Shown: positions 15,538 to 25,600 of the stretch, piece by piece
Numbering within the stretch: the first letter of the stretch is position 1
Layout: each line of letters opens with the position of its first letter
Assembly: GCA_964389685.1 (NCBI GenBank)
Contig: CAYMFM010000034.1
Coordinates: 1 to 39,143, forward strand
DNA: 39,143 bases
Origin: G020353115 sp964389685
GTDB lineage: Bacteria; Bacteroidota; Bacteroidia; Bacteroidales; VadinHA17
Reading direction: 5' to 3'
Position numbers and translations under genes: made by a program
Notes under the pieces: model-generated
Told to the model about the DNA's origin: nothing
The model's input: only the letters and a program-made list of their open reading frames with translations
Database searches by the model: none

Positions 15538-17913
15538 ATGTTTATAAATTACCTGAAAATCGCTTTTCGTAACCTGATCCGGCAAAAATGGATCTCATTC
15601 CTGAATATTATCGGGTTAGCGATTGGAATCACAAGCATCACATTGATATTTCTGTACGTTAAGCATGAGCTAACCTACGATGCGTTTCATGAAGATGCAG
15701 ACCGCATTTTCCGGATTGCTCACGGCAACCTGTCAGAAGGGAAGGAGACCGGGTTTGCTGCAACCAATGTGCAGATTGGAGAAGAACTTCAGAATGGTTA
15801 TGAAGAGGTGGAAGCGGCCGGCAGATTTGGCTGGCAGCGTGAAGTGGCGGTGAAATACCATGAGAATATACAGATGACAGAGCCTTTTCTTGCTGAACCC
15901 GAAATCTTGCAGATTTTTTCAATTCCATTTATTTCAGGAGATCCGGGAAATGCCCTGGACAGACCCTACACAGCAATCATTTCTGAAACATTTGCAGTAA
16001 GCCTCTTTCGGGAAAGTGATCCCATTGGAGAATCGGTAAAAATTGATACCAATTATTATGAAATAACCGGTGTATTCCATGATTTGCCTGGAAATACACA
16101 CCTGCAATTCGACATGCTCCTTTCCTGGCAAACCTGGTTGGAAGGAGAGGTGAATGAACACATGAGAACCGGTTGGTTTGTCCCAACCTATGTAAAACTG
16201 AAACCGGGGTATGATCCGGAAGTATTTGAGAAAAGACTCAATGAAGTGGCTGACCGGTTGTTGGGTAAGGATGATGAATTGACAAGGCAGAAAGAAATCC
16301 ATTTTCTCCAACCTGTAAAAAGCATTCATTTTCATTCAAACTATATCTGGGAGATCTCTCCTCCCGGGAATCCTCTTTATGTGCATATATTTATTGCCAT
16401 CGGATTATTGATCCTGCTCATTGCCTGTATGAATTTTATGAACCTCTCAACGGCCCGCTTTGTAAACCGATCGGTTGAAGTTGGGATCAGGAAGACAGTT
16501 GGTGCTTCGCGCAAGGATCTTATTAAACAGTTTCTTGGTGAATCCCTGCTTATAGCATTCATTGCCCATATTGTTGGAATGTTTCTTCTTGAGTTTACAC
16601 TGCCACTATTTAGCAGGATTACTGAAATCCGGTTTTCTATTCAATACCTGAACCTGACCTATATCATGTATCTGATATCACTGATTGTCATTATCGGGAT
16701 CTTAGCCGGTATTTATCCTGCACTTTTTCTCTCATCTTTCAAACCGGTTTATGTGCTGAAAGGATGGATTGGTGAACAGGTGACCAGCTTGAATATCCGA
16801 AAAATACTGGTTATCGGTCAGTTCGTTATCTCAATTACATTGATTATTGGATCTCTGATGGTTTACAGGCAACTGGTCTATATGAAAAACCAGCCGCTTG
16901 GATTTTCTATCGATAAGAAGTTCGTTATCCAGTTTCCGAGAGAGGGAGTTACGAGAACGAATTGTGACAGGATAAAATCAGATTACCTTTCAATCCCAAA
17001 TGTGGAAAATGCTGCCTTTTCATCCAGTGTTCCCGGTCGGTGGAAATACTTATGGCAGCAGTGGCCTTCAGGGATGAGAGAAACAAACCAGATACTTCTG
17101 AATTGCATGGGTGTGGATCATGATTATCTTGGTTTGTATGATATTGAAATTATTGCTGGCAGGGGGTTTGATAAATTGCTGAGTGATAGTTCCAATGATG
17201 GATATGTATTGAATCTTGCTGCTGTGAAAGCATTCGGATGGGAATCAGCTGAAGAAGCTATGACCCATACAATGAATGACAGGGATGAACCAATTCTTGG
17301 TATCGTGAATGATTACCATTTCCAGGGATTACAGTCTGCAATTGAACCGTTGGGTATTTTCCTGTTCCAGGATGATTACCGGTATTTAACGCTTTCGATT
17401 GGCACCTATGATTTTAGTCAGACACTGGATCAGATAGAGAAAATATACCGTAACCAGTTTCCAGGTGAACTGTATGATCACTTTTTCCTGGATACCGATT
17501 TTGATACGCAGTATAAACGGGAGGAAAAACTTACCAGATTGGTCTTTCTATTTACACTTTTAGGAATTACAATTGCCTGTATAGGATTGTTTGGAATGGC
17601 TTCATTTATGGCTGAAAAAAGACGCAAGGAGATCGGGATCAGGAAAGTCAATGGAGCTATGATCACCCAGATTATCCTCCTTTTCTCATTTGAAGTGATC
17701 AAATGGATCCTTATCGCACTTGTTGTTGCTATTCCCTGTGCATGGTATGGAGTCAACAAGTGGCTGCAAAGTTTTGCTTACCAGGTGGATATAAACTTCC
17801 GGGTTTTCCTTGTGGCAGGTGCTCTGGCCTTTCTTATTGCCATGCTAACCATTAGTTACCAGGCAATCAAAGCAGCCAGGACCAACCCGGTGGACTCGTT
17901 AAGGTATGAGTAA
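15538..17913 (+). CDS. Orphan MacB/FtsX-type ABC permease, duplicated (module B, second copy)
   Basis: A 791-residue inner-membrane protein with the duplicated MacB/FtsX layout: TM1 at about 20-42 (IIGLAIGITSITLIFLYV), periplasmic domain to about 275, and an FtsX core with CMNFMNLSTARFVNRSVEVG and KTVGASRKDL. TM5 lies near 420-445 and the second periplasmic domain at about 450-670. The C-terminal core GLFGMASFMAEKRRKEIGIR leads to the tail RTNPVDSLRYE. It is very similar along its length to the next copy (18064-20436), and the last part of the two genes is identical in DNA over 263 bases. No ATP-binding partner is encoded nearby. I saw no -24/-12 element that I trust directly upstream, so it may depend on the promoter at 12856. 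Confidence 0.93.
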   Translation: MFINYLKIAFRNLIRQKWISFLNIIGLAIGITSITLIFLYVKHELTYDAFHEDADRIFRIAHGNLSEGKETGFAATNVQIGEELQNGYEEVEAAGRFGWQREVAVKYHENIQMTEPFLAEPEILQIFSIPFISGDPGNALDRPYTAIISETFAVSLFRESDPIGESVKIDTNYYEITGVFHDLPGNTHLQFDMLLSWQTWLEGEVNEHMRTGWFVPTYVKLKPGYDPEVFEKRLNEVADRLLGKDDELTRQKEIHFLQPVKSIHFHSNYIWEISPPGNPLYVHIFIAIGLLILLIACMNFMNLSTARFVNRSVEVGIRKTVGASRKDLIKQFLGESLLIAFIAHIVGMFLLEFTLPLFSRITEIRFSIQYLNLTYIMYLISLIVIIGILAGIYPALFLSSFKPVYVLKGWIGEQVTSLNIRKILVIGQFVISITLIIGSLMVYRQLVYMKNQPLGFSIDKKFVIQFPREGVTRTNCDRIKSDYLSIPNVENAAFSSSVPGRWKYLWQQWPSGMRETNQILLNCMGVDHDYLGLYDIEIIAGRGFDKLLSDSSNDGYVLNLAAVKAFGWESAEEAMTHTMNDRDEPILGIVNDYHFQGLQSAIEPLGIFLFQDDYRYLTLSIGTYDFSQTLDQIEKIYRNQFPGELYDHFFLDTDFDTQYKREEKLTRLVFLFTLLGITIACIGLFGMASFMAEKRRKEIGIRKVNGAMITQIILLFSFEVIKWILIALVVAIPCAWYGVNKWLQSFAYQVDINFRVFLVAGALAFLIAMLTISYQAIKAARTNPVDSLRYE
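17626..17888 (+). repeat. 263-bp identical tract shared with 20149-20411 (copy 1)
   Basis: From AAGGAGATCGGGATC to GGACCAACCC this part of the second-copy permease is base-for-base the same as 20149-20411 (offset 2523). On both sides the two genes diverge at once, including at silent sites (CGC/CGT before the tract; CCGGTGGACTCG against CCTGTGGATACA after it). This points to recent gene conversion. Confidence 0.9.
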
Positions 17914-18063
17914 GTGAAACTGGTTTTATGCAAGTTAGCGAAGCAGAAAACCAAAGTTGAACTTATCCTGACGAAGGAGGGATCTCAAGTAAAAAGTATA
18001 AAGTATAAAGTAAAAAGTAGATTAAGATCTGAAAACTGAAAACCCCAATTATCAAATATTTAA

Positions 18064-20436
18064 ATGTTAAAAAATTACCTGATAGTTGCCTTGCGTAGCC
18101 TGGTTCGCCAAAAATGGATCTCCCTGCTGAATATGAGTGGACTGGCCATTGGTATCGCCAGTATTACCCTTGTGTTTCTGTATGTTTACCATGAACTGAC
18201 TTACGATGCTTTTCACGAAGGCGCAAACCGGATTTTCCGGATTGCTCATTGTCCTGAATCAGCAGGTAAAGAGACAGGTTTTGCGGCTACCAATGTACAG
18301 ATCGGAGCAGAGCTGCAGAATGGATACGATGAAATTGAAGTTGCAGGAAGACTAGGCTGGCAACGTGAAGTGGCTGTAAAGTATAAAGAGAAAATACAGA
18401 TGGAAGATCCCTTTCTTGCTGAACCTGAGATTCTGGAAATCTTTACCATACCATTTGTTTCAGGAGATCCTGCAAGTGCTTTGGTCAGACCTTTTTCAGC
18501 TATTATCTCTGAAAAACTGGCCGGCAGCCTGTTTGGTGATGATGATCCAATAGGGGAATCTATAAAGATTGACACAAGCTTTTTTGAGATAACCGGGGTA
18601 TTTTATGATTTGCCTGGAAATACACACCTGAGGTTTGAGATACTGCTCTCCTGGCTAACATGGGTTGAGACTGAAATGGATGAACAAATGAGAACCGGTT
18701 GGTTTGTCCCGACCTACATAAAAATGAAATCCGGTTTTGAACCTGGTAACTTTGAGTTGAGACTCAATGAGGCAACAGACCGGTTGTTGGTAAAAGACGA
18801 TGAACTGACAAGAGAAAAAGAAATCCATTTTTTGCAACCGGTCAAAAACATTCACCTGCATTCCAATTATGTATGGGAAGTATCACCTCCCGGAAATCCG
18901 CTGTATGTGCATATTTTTATTGCCATTGGTTTGCTGATCCTTCTCATTGCCTGCATGAATTTCATAAATCTCTCCACCGCCAGGTTTGTTAACCGGTCTG
19001 TAGAGGTTGGTATCAGGAAAACGGTGGGCGCCTCACGCAGGGATTTGATCGGACAATTCCTGGGTGAATCGATCATGGTTGCTTTTGTATCTCATATAAC
19101 AGGTATGTTCCTTGTTGAATTGATACTCCCCCTGTTTAACCGGATAACAGAAATTCATTTTTCAATTCATTACCTTAACTTTACTTATATCCTTTACCTG
19201 GTTAGTATCATTCTTACTATCGGAGGTATTGCCGGGATCTATCCTGCATTCTTCCTTTCATCATTCAAGCCTGTTCATGTGCTGAAAGGATGGATTGGAG
19301 AGAAGGCAACTGGTATGAGAATCCGGAAAATCCTTGTTGTGGGCCAGTTTGTTATATCTATCGCGCTAATCATTGGTTCACTAATGGTTTACAGGCAGTT
19401 GATATATATGAAGAACCGGCCACTCGGTTTTTCTATGGAGAAAAAATTTGTCGTCCAGTTTCCGAGGAGAGGAGTTACCCGGGCAAATGTTGACAGGATC
19501 AAATCCGAATACCTTACAATTCCAAATGTCGAAGGAGTTGCCTTCGCTTCAAGCGTTCCCGGCCGCTGGAAATATTTATGGCAACAATGGCCTTCCGGAG
19601 AGAGAGAAGAGAATACGAAACTGCTGAATTGTATGGGTGTGGATCATGATTACCTCGAAGTGTATGATATTGAAATTATGGCCGGAAGGGGTTTTGATAA
19701 ATCGTTGAGCGATAGTTCAAATAACGGTATGATACTGAATCTTGCCGCTGTCAGGGCATTCGGATGGGAATCTGCCGAAAAGGCCTTATCCAAAGCAATG
19801 AACGACAGGGAACCCATACAGGGTATTGTAAATGACTACCATTACACAGGGCTGCAATCCTCGATAGAACCTCTTGGTATTTTCCTGATGGAAAGTGATT
19901 ACAGGTACATAACTCTGAATCTGAAAACCCCTGATCTGACTGAAACATTGAATCGTATTGAATGGACCTTCAAAAGACAGTTCCCGGAGGATCTGTACGA
20001 CCATTTTTTTCTGGACAGGGATTTTGATACACAGTATGTCAGGGAGGAAAAGCTGACCAGGCTGGTGGGCATATTTACTTTACTGGGAATTGTGATTGCC
20101 TGTATTGGATTAGTTGGAATGGCCTCTTTTATGGCTGAAAAACGGCGTAAGGAGATCGGGATCAGGAAAGTCAATGGAGCTATGATCACCCAGATTATCC
20201 TCCTTTTCTCATTTGAAGTGATCAAATGGATCCTTATCGCACTTGTTGTTGCTATTCCCTGTGCATGGTATGGAGTCAACAAGTGGCTGCAAAGTTTTGC
20301 TTACCAGGTGGATATAAACTTCCGGGTTTTCCTTGTGGCAGGTGCTCTGGCCTTTCTTATTGCCATGCTAACCATTAGTTACCAGGCAATCAAAGCAGCC
20401 AGGACCAACCCTGTGGATACATTAAGATACGAATGA
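18064..20436 (+). CDS. Orphan MacB/FtsX-type ABC permease, duplicated (module B, third copy)
   Basis: A 790-residue paralogue of the preceding gene with the same arrangement: TM1 with MSGLAIGIASITLVFLYV, periplasmic domain, FtsX core with CMNFINLSTARFVNRSVEVG and KTVGASRRDL, a second TM and periplasmic domain, then a C-terminal core with GLVGMASFMAEKRRKEIGIR. The tail is RTNPVDTLRYE. It follows the second copy after a 150-base spacer containing a short AAAGTATAAAGTATAAAGT tract, with no obvious own promoter. The final stretch is identical in DNA to the second copy, while the rest differs by scattered substitutions. A role in envelope stress response or export under the module B regulator is inferred from context only. 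Confidence 0.93.
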   Translation: MLKNYLIVALRSLVRQKWISLLNMSGLAIGIASITLVFLYVYHELTYDAFHEGANRIFRIAHCPESAGKETGFAATNVQIGAELQNGYDEIEVAGRLGWQREVAVKYKEKIQMEDPFLAEPEILEIFTIPFVSGDPASALVRPFSAIISEKLAGSLFGDDDPIGESIKIDTSFFEITGVFYDLPGNTHLRFEILLSWLTWVETEMDEQMRTGWFVPTYIKMKSGFEPGNFELRLNEATDRLLVKDDELTREKEIHFLQPVKNIHLHSNYVWEVSPPGNPLYVHIFIAIGLLILLIACMNFINLSTARFVNRSVEVGIRKTVGASRRDLIGQFLGESIMVAFVSHITGMFLVELILPLFNRITEIHFSIHYLNFTYILYLVSIILTIGGIAGIYPAFFLSSFKPVHVLKGWIGEKATGMRIRKILVVGQFVISIALIIGSLMVYRQLIYMKNRPLGFSMEKKFVVQFPRRGVTRANVDRIKSEYLTIPNVEGVAFASSVPGRWKYLWQQWPSGEREENTKLLNCMGVDHDYLEVYDIEIMAGRGFDKSLSDSSNNGMILNLAAVRAFGWESAEKALSKAMNDREPIQGIVNDYHYTGLQSSIEPLGIFLMESDYRYITLNLKTPDLTETLNRIEWTFKRQFPEDLYDHFFLDRDFDTQYVREEKLTRLVGIFTLLGIVIACIGLVGMASFMAEKRRKEIGIRKVNGAMITQIILLFSFEVIKWILIALVVAIPCAWYGVNKWLQSFAYQVDINFRVFLVAGALAFLIAMLTISYQAIKAARTNPVDTLRYE
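20149..20411 (+). repeat. 263-bp identical tract shared with 17626-17888 (copy 2)
   Basis: This is the partner of the tract at 17626-17888. It covers the last TM helices and connecting loops of the permease, ending about 8 codons before the stop. Confidence 0.9.
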
Positions 20437-21388
20437 GCAGAGGGCAAAGGGTAGAGAGCAAAGGGTATCCGCCTGCGCCAAGGCTACGGCGGACGAAGAA
20501 GGATGAAGGATAATTGATTGAGTACAGAGTTGGACAAACGATAAAAAATACCCCGAAGGGGTAAAACATTGGTAGCCCCGGGTGAGGGAACGATAGTGAC
20601 CGTAACCCGGGGTTAGTATGCAAAAGTAAACGAGGTCCAACTGCCTGGCAATTCTTCAGGAAATCATTCCATGGACCTCAAATCACCAGGCATCAATTAG
20701 AGCAGGAGGCTTTGAGAGGGAAAGACTGAGAGACAAAGAGCGGAAGAGAAGGAGTGATAGAGATACGATGAGAGATGAGTTGTAAGAGGTGAGAAGCGAG
20801 TGAAAGATCCCGGGTGCTCAGTCCTGCCTAATTGACTGCCCGCCCACCCGGACCGTTCGGATGGGGATTCTTTGACCTCTGCATGCCGCACGGCTGGTTT
20901 CTCTTACGAACTGTCCCGGAGGTGCCATAGGCATACCTTCGGTAGAATAAAAGATAATATGCAGCCACATGGCTTTATAACTCCCCACAAAATTTTACAT
21001 GCCCTGCACTATTTTGATTCTAATGGATTGCTAACTTTATAATAAAGTTAGATTTCATGCTAAAAAAGAAAACAACTACATTTTTAACCACAACTTGTTC
21101 CGAAATTCGAGATTTGAATTTTCCAAATTAAAACCAACCACACAAAACCAGAAGGATTTAATCGTACTCAACGCTCGAAAAGAAAAAAATATAAAAAAAT
21201 TTACTTCGCTATTCAAGTGATTATTATTGAGCTACACAGGATTATGATGATTGCTTCTGGTAAATTTTTGGTAAATGCACTAAACATAAATAAATTAACT
21301 ATTGCCAGGGTTTACAAAAGATTGTAAGCAATTTTCCCGTTGAACATTTCATGGAAAATCCCTCCTTATCTCGAGACAAAATAAATAC
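20437..21388. repeat. ~950-bp gene-free spacer: repeats then AT-rich lead into ATPase island
   Basis: No gene seen. 20437-20500 holds a purine-rich stretch and a TCCGCC...GGCGGA hairpin (20468-20495). 20549-20565 is TACCCCGAAGGGGTAAA. 20574-20620 is a GCCCCGGGT...AACCCGGGGTT hairpin. 20633-20690 carries GGTCCAACT...CATGGACCTCAA, related to 6738-6830. 20700-20810 is a purine-rich quasi-repeat. 20922-20947 is a GTGCCATAGGCATACC element. From about 20990 the composition turns strongly AT-rich, marking the left border of the island that carries the two ATPase genes. Confidence 0.6.
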
Positions 21389-21437
21389 ACGATAAAAATA
21401 TCGTACGATAATTTGGACGTAAGTAATTATTATCGTA
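21389..21437. promoter_or_regulatory. Cluster of ACGATA/TATCGT inverted repeats, candidate operator of the ATPase pair
   Basis: ACGATA-aaaa-TATCGT (21389-21404) abuts ACGATAAT (21405-21412), forming the 12-base palindrome TATCGTACGATA. A further ATTATCGTA (21429-21437) is the exact complement of TACGATAAT (21404-21412). Four half-sites thus lie within 50 bases, starting about 80 and ending 34 bases before the ATG at 21471. This looks like a repressor or activator binding region. Both downstream proteins contain winged-helix-like segments, so autoregulation is possible (inference). Confidence 0.5.
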
Positions 21438-21470
21438 TATTAACCCCGTTTATTTTAAAAATAATGCAAA

Positions 21471-22652
21471 ATGAAAACCACAACTATAATACCCCTTACA
21501 CCTCAAACAGGTGGTGTACTAGAACCAGGCCAAATTATAGGAAGAGAAGATATAATAAAGGAATACTGGGAAATACTACAGAGGCAAGGTATCGTTTTAT
21601 ATGCTGAAAGACGCTTCGGGAAAAGTGCTGTCTTAACAAAGATGAAGGCAGAAGATCGAAAAGACTATTTAAGCACTTATAAAGGCGTTGAAGGAGCTGG
21701 AAATGCAGATGAATTTGTAGAACAACTATTTGATTATGTTTTAAAAGCTAAATTATTTGAAGAAAGTAATTCTAAGAAAATTGAAAATACTTTCTATAAA
21801 ATTACCTCATATATCCCTAAAGCAGGCCCACTTGAATTTAAAGCAAAAGATAAAAAATGGGAAAAACAACTCAACTATTTACTAACATCGCTAGTCGAGC
21901 AACGAAGCGAAAAGTACATTGTGATTATGCTTGACGAATTCACTATTATGTTAGACAACATGGAAGAATCCGAGGCTGTAAATATTTTAGGGTTTTTAAG
22001 AGACCTGGTGCAACATAGGTTTTCCGAAAAACTCAGGTTTGTTTATTGTGGTTCAATAGGAATTGATTTGGTATTAGATAAATTTAAAAGAGCAGGACAT
22101 AATATAGGAGACCCAATTAACCATATGAATAAACAAAGACTTCTTCCTTTTACAGACGAGGAAGCTTTGTTTTTTTGTAAGTGCCTGAATAAAGGCTGCG
22201 AACTTGCCCTAACAGAAGACCATATGAAATACATTTACAATCTTGCAGATAATATTCCTTATTTTATTGATAAAATTTTTGACAGAATTAAAGATAGTAC
22301 CCAAATAAACAAATCAGTAATAGATAACGCTTTAAGAAATATTTTGGAAGATCCGAGTGATCCCGATAATCTCAGTCATTTTTATGATAGGATAACCCAT
22401 TTCTACCCAAACAAAATTATTACCTACCATGTTTTGAATTACTTATCTAAGATTGATAAATACACTTCTGAAGATGTGATTGCAGATCATATAAATAATC
22501 AAATGGATGCAGATAGAATCCTTATTAACGATGAAATTGACCGTCTTTGGAGAGACGGGTATCTTAAAAGAAAAATGATAGACAGCAAAAGGCATTTCCA
22601 ATTTAATTATTCAATCATCAAGAAATGGTGGGCAATAAATAAAGCAAATTAG
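21471..22652 (+). CDS. AAA-type ATPase (archaeal-ATPase/STAND-like), first gene of two-gene system
   Basis: A 393-residue cytoplasmic ATPase. After an IIGREDIIKEYWEIL segment (22-36), the usual start of archaeal-type ATPase domains, come Walker A AERRFGKS (45-52) and Walker B YIVIMLDEF (149-157; Asp155, Glu156). A sensor-like strand VYCGSIGIDLVL, LLPFTDEEALFF and LADNIPYFIDKIF follow, all typical of this group. The C-terminal 100 residues are predicted winged-helix (SEDVIADHINNQ...LINDEIDRLWRDGYLKRK). No nuclease, protease or membrane effector domain was recognised. It ends 21 bases before the larger STAND-TPR gene and shares its AT-rich base composition, so the two are probably co-transcribed. 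The biological role is unknown; a regulatory or defence function is a hypothesis. Confidence 0.82.
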   Translation: MKTTTIIPLTPQTGGVLEPGQIIGREDIIKEYWEILQRQGIVLYAERRFGKSAVLTKMKAEDRKDYLSTYKGVEGAGNADEFVEQLFDYVLKAKLFEESNSKKIENTFYKITSYIPKAGPLEFKAKDKKWEKQLNYLLTSLVEQRSEKYIVIMLDEFTIMLDNMEESEAVNILGFLRDLVQHRFSEKLRFVYCGSIGIDLVLDKFKRAGHNIGDPINHMNKQRLLPFTDEEALFFCKCLNKGCELALTEDHMKYIYNLADNIPYFIDKIFDRIKDSTQINKSVIDNALRNILEDPSDPDNLSHFYDRITHFYPNKIITYHVLNYLSKIDKYTSEDVIADHINNQMDADRILINDEIDRLWRDGYLKRKMIDSKRHFQFNYSIIKKWWAINKAN

Positions 22653-22673
22653 GTTTTTATAAATACACTTACA

Positions 22674-25600
22674 ATGGCAACCTCCTTATTAACATTCAAC
22701 GCAAAGATTGTAGATCCGGAAATTCTGGAACAGACCCTTGTAGGACGGAAAGAAACCTTAGACCGTCTGGAAAAAGAATTGTTAACCAAAGTAAAAAATA
22801 AGCATACTTATCAAAGTTTGATCATTGCCCCAAGGGGAGGCGGAAAGACACATATGATACAGGTATTGTATAACCGTTTGAAAAAGAATAAAAGCATCTC
22901 AAAAAAAATCCTGATCTCATATATGGTTGAAGATGAAACTGGTATTGCCAATTTTCTGGACTTCATGTTGCGAATATTAGAATCTTTTATACGATATAGC
23001 GAGGTAAATAGCAAAGATTTGAAAAGGGCGATTTTTGAAATTTCCAATATAGCAATTCAACACCAGGAAACTGCCATTAAAAACTTATTGTTAGACTATA
23101 TTGGCGATCGAACACTTATCATTCTTATCGAAAACCTGAACATTGTTTTTGAAGGCATAAAAACAAACGGACAGGCAAAACTGCGAGACTTTATGCACGA
23201 ATATAACAAGATAAGTCTTGTTGCTACCAGTCAAAACCTCTTTGCTCAAATTCAAAAAAGCGAATATCCTTTTTACAATTTCTTTAAAATTCATCATTTA
23301 GAAAAATTAGATTATCAACAGTCCTTAGAGTTTATCCAAGCCATTGCAAGTGCAGAACCTAATAAAATCATCAATGAACAGCTTCAAAAGCCGGAAACCC
23401 AGGGAAAAATAAGAGCCATCTATGAACTCACCGGGGGAAACCACAGGTTGCTGGTAAGTTTTTATTCTTTTTTAAAAGCAGAAATAAAATCCGACTTATC
23501 CCTGGTGTTTATAAAAACAATGAATGACCTCAAGCCTTATTACGAACAGTTTATAAAGAAACTGCCTGTGCAGGAACAAAAGATAGTAAAACACCTTAGT
23601 TTAAAACACAAACCCCAAAAAGGAAAAGACATTGCCCGCTTTTGTTTTATTCCACCAAACATTATCAGCAAACAACTTTCGGAATTGTACAGTAAAGGGC
23701 ATATAGATAAACACAAAGAAGGGAAAGATGCCTATTACGAACTTAAGGAGCCGCTTATGCGTATCTGTTTTGAGATAAACGAAAGCCCTGACGGTATAGC
23801 CAAACTATTTGTGGATTTTTTGAGCGTGATATACACCACTCAAGAACTAAAATCCAAATACCTGATGTTCAGATATGCAGCTAATCTTCAACCCATAGAA
23901 ATACAGGAAAAATACCAGAGAGAAGCCCTTATGATGAGCAAAGCAATAGATCCGAAAATACTGCAAGAATTTAAAACGCATCCCGATCTGGAAAAACTCA
24001 AAACAGAAAAAGAGATTGAAGTGTATATTAAAAAATTGAATAAAAAAGATAACGATTCAAAATATCTTCTGGAAGCCCAAAATTATTATAAATCAAAAAA
24101 ATACGAAGAAACTATTACTACCCTGCAAAAAGCAATTGATATTAATCCAGAAAATGATAGCGCTTTTATTCTAATGGGATCTGCTTTTTATAAATTGAAG
24201 CAATATAAAGAAGCCATTAAAGCCTGTCAAAAAGCGAACGACATTAATCCAGAAAATAATATTACTTTCCATCTAATGGGATTTGCTTTTCATGAATTAA
24301 AGCAATACAAAGAAGCCATAACTGCCTATCAAAAAGCAATAGATATCAATCCTGAAGATGAAATTGCTTTTATGAATATGGGATTTGCTTTTCATGAATT
24401 AAAGCAATACAAAGAAGCCATAACTGCCTATCAAAAAGCAATAGATATCAATCCTGAAGATGAAATTGCTTTTATGAATATGGGATTTGCTTTTCATGAA
24501 TTAAAGCAATACAAAGAAGCCATAACTGCCTATCAAAAAGCAATAGATATCAATCCTGAAGATGAAATTGCTTTTATGAATATGGGATTTGCTTTTCATG
24601 AATTAAAGCAATACAAAGAAGCCATAACTGCCTATCAAAAAGCAATAGATATCAATCCTGAAAACGAAATAGTTTATCGGCGGGTGGGATTATCTTATCG
24701 TGAATTAAAAAAGAACAAAGAAGCCATAACTGCTTATCAAAAAGCAATTGATATTAATCCTGAAGATGATCAAGTTTTTATTGCAATGGGAATGGCTTAT
24801 TATGAATTAAAACAATATAAAGAAGCCATTAAAGCCTATCAAAAAGCAATTGATATTAATCCTGAAGATAATACCGTATTTATTCTAATTGGAATTACTT
24901 ATTTAAAATTAAAGAAATATAAAGAAGCCATATCTATCTCTCAAAAAGCAATAGACCTCAAACTGGAAAACAATGACACTTATACACTGATTGGAGTTAC
25001 CTATTATGAACTACAGAAATATAAAAAAGCCATAACTTTCTATCAAAAAGCAATAGATATTAATCCTGAAGACGATTTCGCTTTAATTCTTATGGGAAAT
25101 TCTTATTATGAATTAAAACAATATAAAGAAGCCATTAAAGCCTATCAAAAAGTAATTGATATCAATCCTGAAAATAATTTCGCTTATTCTGGTATGGGGA
25201 TTGTTTATCTAAAAATGGGAAAAATTGAAGAAGCTTTGGATATATTTAAACAAGGTTTAGAGATAAACAAAGATGATATAGACTTACATTTCAAATTACT
25301 GAATATATTAATCATCACAAATGAATACATCGCAGCGAAAGACCAACTATCCAGCGCCCTAAAGAAAGCAAAATACTCTGATTTGTTGCAAAACCTGGTT
25401 ACACGAGATATATTGTTTCCTTTATTCAGATATGGCTCTCTGACTTATATGCGATCCTTTTTCACTCATTTAATAAAAATTATTAAGAAAGAAAAGATAG
25501 AAGAAGTTTTGTGGAATGCATTTCCCAAAACCATTTTTGAATTATTGGTATATATAGAACAGTATGATAGTGAACGCCTTTCAGGCATAGAAAAGCTGTT

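Noticed and set aside
17990..18020. AAAGTATAAAGTATAAAGT tract as operator or iteron cluster for the third permease.
   Set aside because: It belongs to the low-complexity tracts seen in several unrelated spacers and has no dyad symmetry.
24276..24660. Regular direct repeats resembling a CRISPR array.
   Set aside because: Units are 102 bases, contiguous, in frame and encode TPRs; there are no spacers or cas genes.
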